DNA of 64,000 bases, from positions 124,001 through 188,000 of the forward strand of contig NZ_JACAWV010000002.1 of assembly GCF_013390595.1 (NCBI RefSeq). The letters are read 5' to 3'. Position 1 is the stretch's first letter; each line of letters starts with the position of its first letter. Position numbers and translations under genes: made by a program. This DNA is from Rhizobium sp. RM (GTDB lineage: Bacteria > Pseudomonadota > Alphaproteobacteria > Rhizobiales > Rhizobiaceae). Positions 56,481 through 64,000 of the stretch are shown one piece after another. Below the pieces are notes generated by a model, which saw only the letters and a program-made list of their open reading frames with translations, searched no databases and had not been told where the DNA came from.

Positions 56481-57938
56481 TCAGCTCCGCCAGAAAATCG
56501 GCATCAACAGAACAAGAACCGTCAGGATTTCGAGACGTCCAAGCAGCATCAGGACCGACAGCAGGTAAAGTGCGGGATCGCTGATGGTCGAGAAGTTGCC
56601 GACAGGCCCGATGATCGGCCCGATGCCGGGACCGACATTGGCGAGTGACGTTGCCACGGCCGAGGTTGCCGTCAGGAAGTCGTATCCCATGGCGCTCATC
56701 GCCAGGCTGCCTGCAATCCACAGCGCGATGAAACAGCTGACGAAGAGAAAGACGGTGCGGATCGTTTCCGGATCGACCACCTGTTTGCCGTAGCGCACCG
56801 AATAGACCGCGTTGGGGTAGATGAGTTTCTTCAGGCCTGCTCTCGCCACATTGAACATGATGAGGAAGCGATAGGCCTTGATGCCGCCGGCCGTCGAGCC
56901 TGAACAGCCGCCCATGAAGGTCGCGAAGAACGCCACCACCACAACGAACGGCCCCCACAGCGTATAATCGTCGCTGGCAAAGCCGCCGGTCGAGAGGATC
57001 GAGGTCATGTTGAAGAAGGAGTGGCTGAGTGCTTCGTCCAGCGCCACGCCATTTCGCAAATGGTGGTACACACCAACAGCGATGGAAATGGCGCAGAGAT
57101 AACCGAGAAACACGAAAATCTGCGGATCGCGCAACGTCTCCAGCCTGCGCCGCACGGCCAAAAGGATCATCACCGAGAAGGGCAGGCTGCCGAATATCAG
57201 GAAGATCGTCGCAATCCACAGAAGGGCGGTGTTGTTGAAATAGGCGAACGAGGCGTCATGCGTGGAAAAGCCACCGGTCGCAACTGTAGACATCGCATGG
57301 TTGAGCGCATCGAAATGGCTCATGCCGGCAAAGTCGAAGGCGACGGTGCAGGCGAATGTCATGATGATGTAGATGCCGACGAAGGCGCGGGTGAAGCTGG
57401 CAAGCCGGGCGAAGGGTCGGTCGTTGCCGGTATCGGATGATTCCATGCGAAAGAACGTCATGCCGCCGACGCGCAGCAACGGCAAAATGAAGAGCCCCAG
57501 TGCCACGATACCGATACCGCCGAGCCAGCATAGAAGCGAACGCCAGATCAGGATGCCCTGCGGCGCGTGATCAAGCCCTGAAATGGCGGTAGACCCCGTC
57601 GTGGTAATGGCGGAAACGGATTCGAAAACGGCCTGCCCAAGCGTCAGATTGAGTTCCGACAGAAAGAACGGCACCGCGCCGATCACCGAAAAGACCAGCC
57701 ACAGAAGGTTGACGAGCAGAAAGCCGAACCGTTTGTTGAAGCTGGTGATGGGACCGCGTGTCGCCAGCGCACAGGCAAGTGCGAATCCGCCACACATGAA
57801 ACCGGACAGCGCAAACACCTTCCAGTCGTCATTGCCATAATAAAGGTCGGTCAGGGCGGGCACGAACATCGCCGTTGCCATGTAAAGCCCGAAGATCGAA
57901 GCCACGTAGATAACCGAGCGCAGAAGGTTACTGTTCAA
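56481..57938 (-). CDS. trkH: TrkH-family potassium uptake protein
   Basis: 485 residues with about ten membrane segments. Four selectivity-filter loops are visible (TTTGSTAISG, STVATGGFST, SILSTGGFAS, SLANVGPGIG). Works with a Trk/Ktr RCK protein, not seen here. The size is the TrkH type. Divergent from ilvA. The tRNA-Leu lies after its stop. Confidence 0.95.
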   Translation of the reverse strand: MNSNLLRSVIYVASIFGLYMATAMFVPALTDLYYGNDDWKVFALSGFMCGGFALACALATRGPITSFNKRFGFLLVNLLWLVFSVIGAVPFFLSELNLTLGQAVFESVSAITTTGSTAISGLDHAPQGILIWRSLLCWLGGIGIVALGLFILPLLRVGGMTFFRMESSDTGNDRPFARLASFTRAFVGIYIIMTFACTVAFDFAGMSHFDALNHAMSTVATGGFSTHDASFAYFNNTALLWIATIFLIFGSLPFSVMILLAVRRRLETLRDPQIFVFLGYLCAISIAVGVYHHLRNGVALDEALSHSFFNMTSILSTGGFASDDYTLWGPFVVVVAFFATFMGGCSGSTAGGIKAYRFLIMFNVARAGLKKLIYPNAVYSVRYGKQVVDPETIRTVFLFVSCFIALWIAGSLAMSAMGYDFLTATSAVATSLANVGPGIGPIIGPVGNFSTISDPALYLLSVLMLLGRLEILTVLVLLMPIFWRS

Positions 57939-58018
57939 GAAATGAAACCCAGAGTTCGTGGCCGCGCTGAAATGAGTCTTTGTCTCCGACGTCTTCCTAT
58001 GGCATAGCGAGTGCCATC

Positions 58019-59293
58019 ATGAATTTCAATGGATTGACAATCGTGGACAAGCAGCTTGTGGAGGCAGCGCGGCGGGAAGTACGGGAAATCTTTCCTGAAA
58101 CGCCGTTGCAGTTGAATGAACATCTTAGCCGTCGGTACGGCGCTTCGATTTGGTTGAAGCGTGAAGACCTGACGCCGGTTCGTTCCTACAAGATTAGAGG
58201 CGCATTCAACTTTCTGCGCAAGGCCGTTGCCAAGGCTGGCAAGGACAAGGTTTTCGTCTGTGCATCCGCTGGCAACCACGCGCAGGGCTTTGCCTTCGCA
58301 TGCCGTCACTTCGGCGTTCGCGGCGTTGTCTTCATGCCGGTTACCACACCGATGCAGAAGATCGACAAGACCCGCATCTTCGGCGGTGAGTACATTTCCA
58401 TCCGCCTCGTCGGCGATATCTTCGACCAGTGCTATGCCGCAGCGCGCGCCTATGTCGAAGAAAACGACGGCTACATGGTGCCGCCCTTCGACCACACCGA
58501 CATCGTCGAAGGTCAGGCGACCGTGGCTGCCGAAATCGTCGATCAGCTTCCCGACGGCACGACCCCTGATCTGGTGGTGATGCCGGTCGGTGGCGGCGGC
58601 CTTTCGGCTGGTCTTTCCGGTTTCCTGGCGGGAACGGTCAAGAAGGATGGTTTCATCTTCTGCGAGCCGGAGGGTGCGCCGAGCCTGAAGCGCAGCCTTG
58701 AAAAAGGCGAGCCGGTCACGCTCAACAAGGTCGATAACTTCGTCGACGGTGCAGCCGTTGCCCGTATCGGCGACTTGAACTTCGAAGCGCTGAAGAGCTT
58801 TCCGGCAGAGCAGGTCATGCTCATTCCCGAAAACGCCATTTGCGTCACCATCATCGACATGCTGAATGTCGAAGGCGTGGTTCTGGAGCCTGCTGGCGCC
58901 CTGTCCATCGCCGCGTTGGAAAAACTCGGACGCGAAAAGCTTGAGGGCAAGACGGTCATAGCTGTCGTGTCGGGCGGCAACTTCGATTTCGAGCGCCTTC
59001 CCGATGTCAAGGAACGCGCCATGCGTTACGCGGGCGTGAAGAAATACTTCATTCTGCGCCTGCCGCAGCGTCCCGGCGCGCTGCGAGATTTCCTCAACCT
59101 GCTCGGTCCGGACGATGATATCGCCCGTTTCGAATATCTGAAGAAGTCCGCCCGCAACTTCGGTTCGATCCTCATCGGCATCGAAACCAGCGACAAGGAT
59201 AACTTCTCCGGTCTGCTGGAACGTTTCGAGGCGGCGGGTCTTGGTTATGAGGACATAACCGAGAACGATATTCTGGCGAACCTGATTATCTGA
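58019..59293 (+). CDS. ilvA: threonine ammonia-lyase (threonine dehydratase)
   Basis: 424 residues. PLP-binding K58 in RSYKIRGAFN, SAGNHAQGFAFAC phosphate-binding loop and GGGGLSAGL. The C-terminal ACT-like regulatory domain is short (single), the form often seen in rhizobia, so isoleucine control is likely but may differ from E. coli IlvA. Start at ATG 58019; the open frame further upstream is unsupported. Confidence 0.95.
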   Translation: MNFNGLTIVDKQLVEAARREVREIFPETPLQLNEHLSRRYGASIWLKREDLTPVRSYKIRGAFNFLRKAVAKAGKDKVFVCASAGNHAQGFAFACRHFGVRGVVFMPVTTPMQKIDKTRIFGGEYISIRLVGDIFDQCYAAARAYVEENDGYMVPPFDHTDIVEGQATVAAEIVDQLPDGTTPDLVVMPVGGGGLSAGLSGFLAGTVKKDGFIFCEPEGAPSLKRSLEKGEPVTLNKVDNFVDGAAVARIGDLNFEALKSFPAEQVMLIPENAICVTIIDMLNVEGVVLEPAGALSIAALEKLGREKLEGKTVIAVVSGGNFDFERLPDVKERAMRYAGVKKYFILRLPQRPGALRDFLNLLGPDDDIARFEYLKKSARNFGSILIGIETSDKDNFSGLLERFEAAGLGYEDITENDILANLII

Positions 59294-59366
59294 TCCCGGA
59301 GCGGACAGGGAAGGGAGAGAAACGCTCTCCCTTCAAAACACGACGTTGACACAGGGAGTGAAAGTC

Positions 59367-59675
59367 ATGGCCTCGTTTTTCTCGAAAATCCTTTCCGCTT
59401 TCGGTTCCGGTCAGCCGTCCGATGCTCCGCAGAAGGTCGCGCAGGTGGAGCCGCACGCACATGGCGAATATCTGATCTACCCGACGCCGATCAAGGAAGG
59501 CGGTCAGTTCCGCCTCGCCGGTCGCATCGAAAAAAAGGTCGGAGACGAAACCCTGGTGCACGATTTCGTGCGCGCCGATGTTTTCACCAGCATGGACGAT
59601 GCGGTGGAGTTTACGGTTCGCAAGGCGCAGCTCATCATCGATCAGAACGGCGCATCGCTCTTTTCCGGGAAATGA
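59367..59675 (+). CDS. HlyU-family protein
   Basis: 102 residues. Matches the small HlyU (PF10115) family: HAHGEYLIYPTPIKEGGQFRLAGRIEKK and DVFTSMDDAVEFTVRKAQLIIDQNG. HlyU of Vibrio is a different, winged-helix regulator; the members named for it in alphaproteobacteria lack proof of DNA binding. ATG 59367 follows AGGGAGTG. Confidence 0.85.
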   Translation: MASFFSKILSAFGSGQPSDAPQKVAQVEPHAHGEYLIYPTPIKEGGQFRLAGRIEKKVGDETLVHDFVRADVFTSMDDAVEFTVRKAQLIIDQNGASLFSGK

Positions 59676-59795
59676 GGGCGCCTTTTTCCAGTTCTCATTA
59701 AGATTCCGTTTGTCGCTTCGCCCTATCGTCTCGCGATGTGGACATGAAGTTGCGCCGGTCTGTTGGCGCGATGTGGATCGTTAGGGCGTGTGCCG

Positions 59796-61064
59796 ATGCA
59801 ATGGGCTAATCAGGCACTCTTTGTCTTAGAGGCTATCGTCTATTTCTCGGTCATGACGGCCTTCCTGCATTACCGTCATATCCTCGGTCTCGGCGTTTTC
59901 CTGACCGCGCTCGGCGTCATGCACTTTCTGGAGACCTACCTTGCGGCGGTCTTCTATGTCGACCTGCCGTTCGGCGTTGCGTCCCCCGGTTCGTCCATTC
60001 TTTTTGCCGGCAAGCTGATGATGATCCTCATGCTCTACATGAGAGAGGACGCAGCCATTGTCCGCCAGCCCATTTACGGCCTCTTCCTCGGCAATATCCT
60101 GACCGTAGTGATGGCGCAGATCATCCGCTTCAATCAGACCGTGGCCGTGGTGCCGGGACAGGCCGTCAGCGCCGGCTTTCTCGATGAGATGGGCGTGCTG
60201 ATGGTCTGGGGAACCAGCCTCCTCTACATCGACGCAATCGCCATCATCCTGCTCTATGAAAAGCTTGGGCGTTATCTGCAGCGCCACACCGTGCTGCGCT
60301 TTGCAATCTGCGGCGTGGTGGTTCTGAGCTTCGACCAGACCGGTTTCTACGGCGCGTTGCGCTACATGTTCGACGCACCTATCGGCGTCTTTTACGATGG
60401 CTGGATGGCCAAGATGGTGGCTGTCGCCATCTATTCGATCCTGTTTGCCATCTATTTGAGACTGTCATCGGCAAAGGGCCGTTTCCTGCATCGGCGCAAC
60501 GTTGCCGATGTCTTCAACGACCTCACTTTCCGCGAGCGGTATGAGGAGCTTCTGTCGCGTTCGGGTCGCGACATGCTGACGGGGGTCTCGGATCGCGCAC
60601 GCATGGAGCTGGATGCACCTGCTGTCGTTGCAGAAGGGCTGGAACGGAAACAGCCTGTCAGCGTGCTCCTGGTCGATATCGATCATTTCAAGGCCGTCAA
60701 CGATACCTTCGGGCATCTGAAGGGGGATGAGATCCTGAAGGAGTTTGCAACCGTGCTGAAAGATGCCGTGCAGCCCTTTGGCAGCCTGTACCGTTTCGGT
60801 GGTGAGGAATTCGTCGTGCTGCTGCCGTCGATGCCGCATGACGATGCCATTGAACGCTCGCAGAACCTCAGATGCACGATCGCGACGAATTTGCAGCGGC
60901 CGGATGGCACGCCATTGACCGTCAGTATCGGTGTTGCCACCTCTTCCGAGGACGGAGCCGATTTCCGCAATCTGCTCGCCGAGGCGGATATTCGCCTCTA
61001 CGCGGCAAAAAATAACGGCCGCGATCAGGTCCGCGGCCGTTATGGATTTTCAGTCGAAAGCTAG
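59796..61064 (+). CDS. membrane diguanylate cyclase
   Basis: 422 residues. About six membrane helices in the first ~220 residues, of no sensor family I recognise, then a GGDEF domain with the active-site RFGGEEFVVLLP near residue 335. The catalytic motif is intact, so it is predicted to make c-di-GMP. The I-site RxxD, five residues before GGEEF, is replaced by QPFG, so product inhibition through it is not expected. ATG 59796. No phosphodiesterase domain. Confidence 0.93.
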   Translation: MQWANQALFVLEAIVYFSVMTAFLHYRHILGLGVFLTALGVMHFLETYLAAVFYVDLPFGVASPGSSILFAGKLMMILMLYMREDAAIVRQPIYGLFLGNILTVVMAQIIRFNQTVAVVPGQAVSAGFLDEMGVLMVWGTSLLYIDAIAIILLYEKLGRYLQRHTVLRFAICGVVVLSFDQTGFYGALRYMFDAPIGVFYDGWMAKMVAVAIYSILFAIYLRLSSAKGRFLHRRNVADVFNDLTFRERYEELLSRSGRDMLTGVSDRARMELDAPAVVAEGLERKQPVSVLLVDIDHFKAVNDTFGHLKGDEILKEFATVLKDAVQPFGSLYRFGGEEFVVLLPSMPHDDAIERSQNLRCTIATNLQRPDGTPLTVSIGVATSSEDGADFRNLLAEADIRLYAAKNNGRDQVRGRYGFSVES

Positions 61065-61102
61065 ATCGATTGCCTGGAGTTTCCAGGCAATCCGCTGTCG
61101 TA

Positions 61103-61720
61103 TCAGGCAGCCAGTGCCAGTTCGGCAACCTTGGCTTCTGCGGCAGCAACAGCCTTTTCAACTGCCTCAGGGCCGAATGCCAGGCCTTCAACGTAGATGA
61201 CTTCCACGTCAGTCATGCCCATGAAGCCGAGAACGGTCTTCAGGTAAGGAACCGCATGGTTCATCGAAGCAGCCGGGCCTTCGGAGTAAACGCCGGCAGC
61301 CGCCAGAACGATGTAGACCTTCTTGCCGGTGGCAAGGCCAACCGGGCCGGTTTCGGTGTAACGGAAGGTCTGGCCAGCGCGGGCAACGTTATCGATCCAG
61401 GACTTCAGGCCGGAATAGATGTTGAAGTTGATGAGGCCGGTGCCGATGACGACAGTGTCGGCAGCCATCAGCTCGGCAACCAGCTTGTCGGAGTATTCGG
61501 CTGCAACGGCTTCTTCGCTCGTGCGCTGGTCGGGAGCCTTGCGGATTGCAGAGGTCTTGACCGTGTCGAGGTGCGGGATCGGGTCAGCGGCGAGGTCGCG
61601 GTGAACCAGCGTGTTCGCTGCCGACTTGGCCTGCAGCTTCGTTGCAAGTTCGCCAGCGAACTTGTTGGAAACCGATTCGTCACCGCGCGGGCTGGAGGTG
61701 ATGAGAAGAATGTTGGACAT
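61103..61720 (-). CDS. azoR: FMN-dependent NADH-azoreductase
   Basis: 205 residues. Flavodoxin-like fold with the FMN phosphate-binding SSPRGDESVSN at the start and LINFNIYSGLKSWIDNVARAGQTF in the middle. Reduces azo compounds and quinones. The divergent LysR gene 153 bases away is a likely regulator, as AzoR/quinone reductases are commonly controlled by neighbouring LysR or MarR genes. Confidence 0.93.
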   Translation of the reverse strand: MSNILLITSSPRGDESVSNKFAGELATKLQAKSAANTLVHRDLAADPIPHLDTVKTSAIRKAPDQRTSEEAVAAEYSDKLVAELMAADTVVIGTGLINFNIYSGLKSWIDNVARAGQTFRYTETGPVGLATGKKVYIVLAAAGVYSEGPAASMNHAVPYLKTVLGFMGMTDVEVIYVEGLAFGPEAVEKAVAAAEAKVAELALAA

Positions 61721-61873
61721 GGTCTTTTCCTTGTATGCAACGGGCTAGTGACGCCTTGGGAGGGTCGTTGGAGGAGGGTGGTTTCCGCCTCCTTTGCTGC
61801 TTATATGGAAAAATCTCGTTATCAAGAAAACTGTGATAATGTGGAACCAATCTATCGAAGAATTGGATGGGAC

Positions 61874-62842
61874 ATGGACGCGAACCCGACACTCGATCAG
61901 TTGCAGGTGTTTTTGACGGTTGCCGAAACGGGAAGTTTTTCCGCTGCTTCGCGCGCTCTCAATCGTGCGCAATCCGTGGTCAGCTACACCATCGCCAATC
62001 TCGAGGCGCAGCTTGAGGTGACGCTCTTCGAGCGCAATGGCGTGCGCCAGCCACGATTGACGGACGAGGGACGCGCCATGCTGGAAGACGCCCGGCGCAT
62101 TGTGGCTGGGCTGCAGGAAATGCGCGCACGCGCAAAAGGGCTGAAACAGGGGTTGGAGGCGGAACTGTCGGTGGCCATCAGCACCATGGTTCCGGCCGAA
62201 GCCGTCGTCGCGGTGCTGCGCGATTTTCGTCGGCAATTTCCGACCATCGGCTTGAGCCTCAACGTCGGTGAGCTTGGCATGGTCATGGACATGGTGCTGA
62301 GCCGCAAGGCCGATATTGGCATTGGCGGCGCGCTACTGCGGCAGGATGATGAACTGGTCACCGAAAAGATCGGCCATTCGTTCCTGCTGCCGGTCATCGC
62401 GGCAGATCATCCGCTGGCCCAGATCGAGCGCCCGCTTGTTCTGGCCGATGTGCGCGAGGAAGTACAGCTTGTCGTCACCGACGCTTCAGGTCTGACAAAG
62501 GGACGAGACTTCAACGTGCTCTCCTACAAGACCTGGAAGGTCAGCGATATCGCCACGAAATATCAGCTCATCAAGGGCGGTCTCGGCTGGGGCGGGCTTC
62601 CTGCCTCGCTCGTGCGCAACGATCTCGTCAATGGTGGCTTGAAGGTGCTCGATCTCGACGCCTACGAGCAGGGCGAATATCCACTCTTTGCCCTGCGCAG
62701 GCTGGATACGCCCGCCGGTCCGGCCGGAACATGGCTGATGGAAGCGTTTCAGACGCGTCTGTCACAATGCCCGAACCAGAAGAATTTCCACGATCTGATC
62801 GAGGCTGGAACGGACAAGAAACTCAAAGTCGCCGCGGAGTGA
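61874..62842 (+). CDS. LysR-family transcriptional regulator
   Basis: 322 residues. Canonical N-terminal HTH (LDQLQVFLTVAETGSFSAASRALNRAQSVVSYTIANLE) with a LysR substrate-binding domain. ATG 61874 is just before the HTH; an ATG at 61805 would add 23 residues. The frame is open far upstream through the azoR antisense strand, which is meaningless. Probably controls azoR, from which it is divergent. Confidence 0.93.
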   Translation: MDANPTLDQLQVFLTVAETGSFSAASRALNRAQSVVSYTIANLEAQLEVTLFERNGVRQPRLTDEGRAMLEDARRIVAGLQEMRARAKGLKQGLEAELSVAISTMVPAEAVVAVLRDFRRQFPTIGLSLNVGELGMVMDMVLSRKADIGIGGALLRQDDELVTEKIGHSFLLPVIAADHPLAQIERPLVLADVREEVQLVVTDASGLTKGRDFNVLSYKTWKVSDIATKYQLIKGGLGWGGLPASLVRNDLVNGGLKVLDLDAYEQGEYPLFALRRLDTPAGPAGTWLMEAFQTRLSQCPNQKNFHDLIEAGTDKKLKVAAE

Positions 62843-63046
62843 TATACTGCCGTTTGGCGGCTGCGCATTGACGGGGCGCGGCTGCTGACTGTAGATTTAA
62901 GCCACGGTCAGCAGTTCACCGAGGCATCGCCGTCCCGCAAGGGAAGCTAAACCTGCGCAACATTTGAAGACAGCACTTATCCCGTGCCACGTCGAAAGCC
63001 GGCGATCAGCGACACCAATCTGGAATGGCACACTTGAGGGTAAGTT

Positions 63047-63589
63047 ATGCCACGTTCGCTTCTTTCCATGGAGGTCGCAGACCTCTCCACCTTCGCAAAA
63101 TCCGTCCGCGAGCAGATCAACAGGCTCGGTCATCAACCGTCGCATGTCGAAATGCTCAATCTCCTGAGCCGGGCCGCCGGATTTCGCAATGTCCAGCATT
63201 TGCGTGCCACTCGCAGCAATCCGGTTGAAGGCTTGGCTCCTGTAATCGGCATGCTCCCTGCGCCGAACGAAAGCCGGGTGCTGAAATCATCAAGGCTTTT
63301 CGATCGAGACGGCAGACTGGTGCAATGGCCTGCCCGGCGGTCGCAACAGGAACTCTGCCTCTGGTATCTGTGGTCGAAAATTCCCGCCGGGCAACGGTTC
63401 ACGGAAAAGCAGTTCAGCAACCTGCTGAACGAACTGCATCTGTTTGGCGATGCTGCGATGCTGAGGCGCGATATGTTCGGGCTTGGGCTTGTGCGCCGAA
63501 ACAGGGACGGTAGCGACTATCAGCGCATCGAGCAGAAACCTCCGCCAGAGCTGCCGCTGTTGTTGCGAGCGGTCAATGCACTGAAATAG
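63047..63589 (+). CDS. DUF2087-containing protein with glyoxalase-related N-terminal domain
   Basis: 180 residues. The C-terminal DUF2087 signature is LWSKIPAGQRFTEKQFSNLLNELH...LRRDMFGLGLVRRNRDG; the N-terminus (STFAKSVREQINRLGHQPSHVEMLNLLSRAAGFRNVQHL) resembles a toxin-associated or glyoxalase-related helical domain. Cytoplasmic. Function unknown. Start at ATG 63047 with GAGGG upstream. Confidence 0.85.
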   Translation: MPRSLLSMEVADLSTFAKSVREQINRLGHQPSHVEMLNLLSRAAGFRNVQHLRATRSNPVEGLAPVIGMLPAPNESRVLKSSRLFDRDGRLVQWPARRSQQELCLWYLWSKIPAGQRFTEKQFSNLLNELHLFGDAAMLRRDMFGLGLVRRNRDGSDYQRIEQKPPPELPLLLRAVNALK

Positions 63590-63590
63590 G

Positions 63591-63626
63591 AAAACCTCCC
63601 GGCATGAAAGCGCCGGGAGGTTTTTT
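63591..63626. terminator. bidirectional terminator between convergent genes
   Basis: 13-base stem AAAACCTCCCGGC (63591-63603) with GCCGGGAGGTTTT (63612-63624) and continuing T's. Confidence 0.9.
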
Positions 63627-63631
63627 CGGTG

Positions 63632-64000
63632 TTAGAGGACGAGGCGGAACTTGGCGAAGCCTTCCGCGCCGTCACCTGCTTCCTCGATCTTCGCGCCCTT
63701 GACCTCGGAGGCAAACTGCCGGCCTTTCGGACCGGTTTCGAAAATCGCCGTGGTGTTGGCGACGGGTGCAAACGACCAGTTGGCGTCGGCCGACGGATTG
63801 ATGGTGCCCTGATCGATGATGTAACGCACGATCACATCGCGGTTGGTATCCGGTGCCACGAAGATGATCTTGTCCGTGCCGATCTCCGGAAACTTGCCAC
63901 CGCCGCTGGCACGGTAATTGTTGGTCGCAACCACGAACTTCTGTTCCGGATCGATCGGTTTGCCTTCGAACTGCAGGTTGACGATGCGGTTGCTGTCCGG
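63632..64000 (-). CDS. cpdB: 2',3'-cyclic-nucleotide 2'-phosphodiesterase/3'-nucleotidase, C-terminal part only
   Basis: The visible 122 residues run from the window edge to a TAA at 63632-63634. They match the end of the 5'-nucleotidase C-terminal domain of CpdB-type enzymes: DSNRIVNLQFEGKPIDPEQ and FVVATNNYRASGGG, the latter a clear CpdB motif. The full protein would be a periplasmic phosphatase of ~650 residues that frees phosphate from cyclic and 3' nucleotides. The metal-binding domain lies outside the window. Confidence 0.88.
   Translation of the reverse strand, partial: PDSNRIVNLQFEGKPIDPEQKFVVATNNYRASGGGKFPEIGTDKIIFVAPDTNRDVIVRYIIDQGTINPSADANWSFAPVANTTAIFETGPKGRQFASEVKGAKIEEAGDGAEGFAKFRLVL

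Noticed and set aside
61070..61873. Extension of the LysR-type frame by 268 codons through azoR
   Set aside because: It is antisense to azoR; the LysR helix-turn-helix starts at the ATG at 61874.

Overview
The window is a gene-dense stretch of a Rhizobiaceae chromosome, most likely Agrobacterium or a close relative. Three things point there: gene content typical of the order Rhizobiales (LdtR/LdtP pair, DUF6163, HdaA, cyt bc1 chaperone family, Bpt leucyltransferase, Mg-type HemB, K+-independent H+-pyrophosphatase); moderately GC-rich codon use; and a string of housekeeping loci that reads like core chromosome. There are no rRNA genes, CRISPR arrays, insertion sequences or prophage genes. One tRNA (Leu, anticodon TAA) is present. 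Both window ends cut a gene: rlmJ on the left and a cpdB-like nucleotidase on the right.

Layout. 0-7 kb: rlmJ (partial), a molybdopterin oxidoreductase, two tandem Nudix hydrolases, purN-purM on the minus strand, and a SAM methyltransferase. 7-13 kb: AI-2E/PerM transporter, hdaA, then ppk-ppx (polyphosphate synthesis and breakdown), with a PhoB-box-like array in front of ppk. 13-14 kb: two small overlapping genes, one a YezG/DUF600-type immunity protein, with no toxin gene nearby. 14-28.7 kb: a secreted phytase-like esterase, class III nucleotide cyclase, rnd, an MFS carrier, aspS, creD, a small FUSC-like membrane protein, a chemoreceptor, a SulP transporter and an unknown exported protein. 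28.9-34.9 kb: parC, a Doc/AbrB-type toxin-antitoxin pair, bpt, an RDD protein, hemB and a DUF6163 membrane protein. 35-37.3 kb: ldtR and the L,D-transpeptidase ldtP. 37.5-44 kb: glyA-nrdR-ribD-ribE-(lysE)-ribH-nusB-MFS, a one-carbon/riboflavin run. 44-52.5 kb: hppA, bamE, cyt bc1 chaperone, DUF177, plsX-fabH-ihfA-merR, and a nuclease-like anchored protein. 52.5-56.1 kb: an accessory-looking island of very small genes with strong Shine-Dalgarno sites around cspA and rpsU. 56.3-64 kb: tRNA-Leu, trkH, ilvA, hlyU-like, a membrane diguanylate cyclase, azoR with a divergent LysR regulator, a DUF2087 protein and the cpdB end.

Themes. Phosphorus handling recurs: ppk-ppx, a phytase-like enzyme, hppA, the Nudix pair and cpdB. 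Two of these promoters carry PhoB-box-like repeats. Cell-envelope genes (ldtR/ldtP, bamE, plsX-fabH, creD) and nucleotide/cofactor genes (pur, rib, nrdR, glyA) make up most of the rest. I see no large undescribed system. The regions most worth a second look are the orphan immunity pair at 13.1-13.9 kb, the TA pair after parC, the csp/rpsU small-gene island with an apparent frameshift at about 52.92 kb, a repeated 13-mer in front of both ldtR and ldtP, and a near-perfect operator-like palindrome between bamE and the cyt bc1 chaperone gene.
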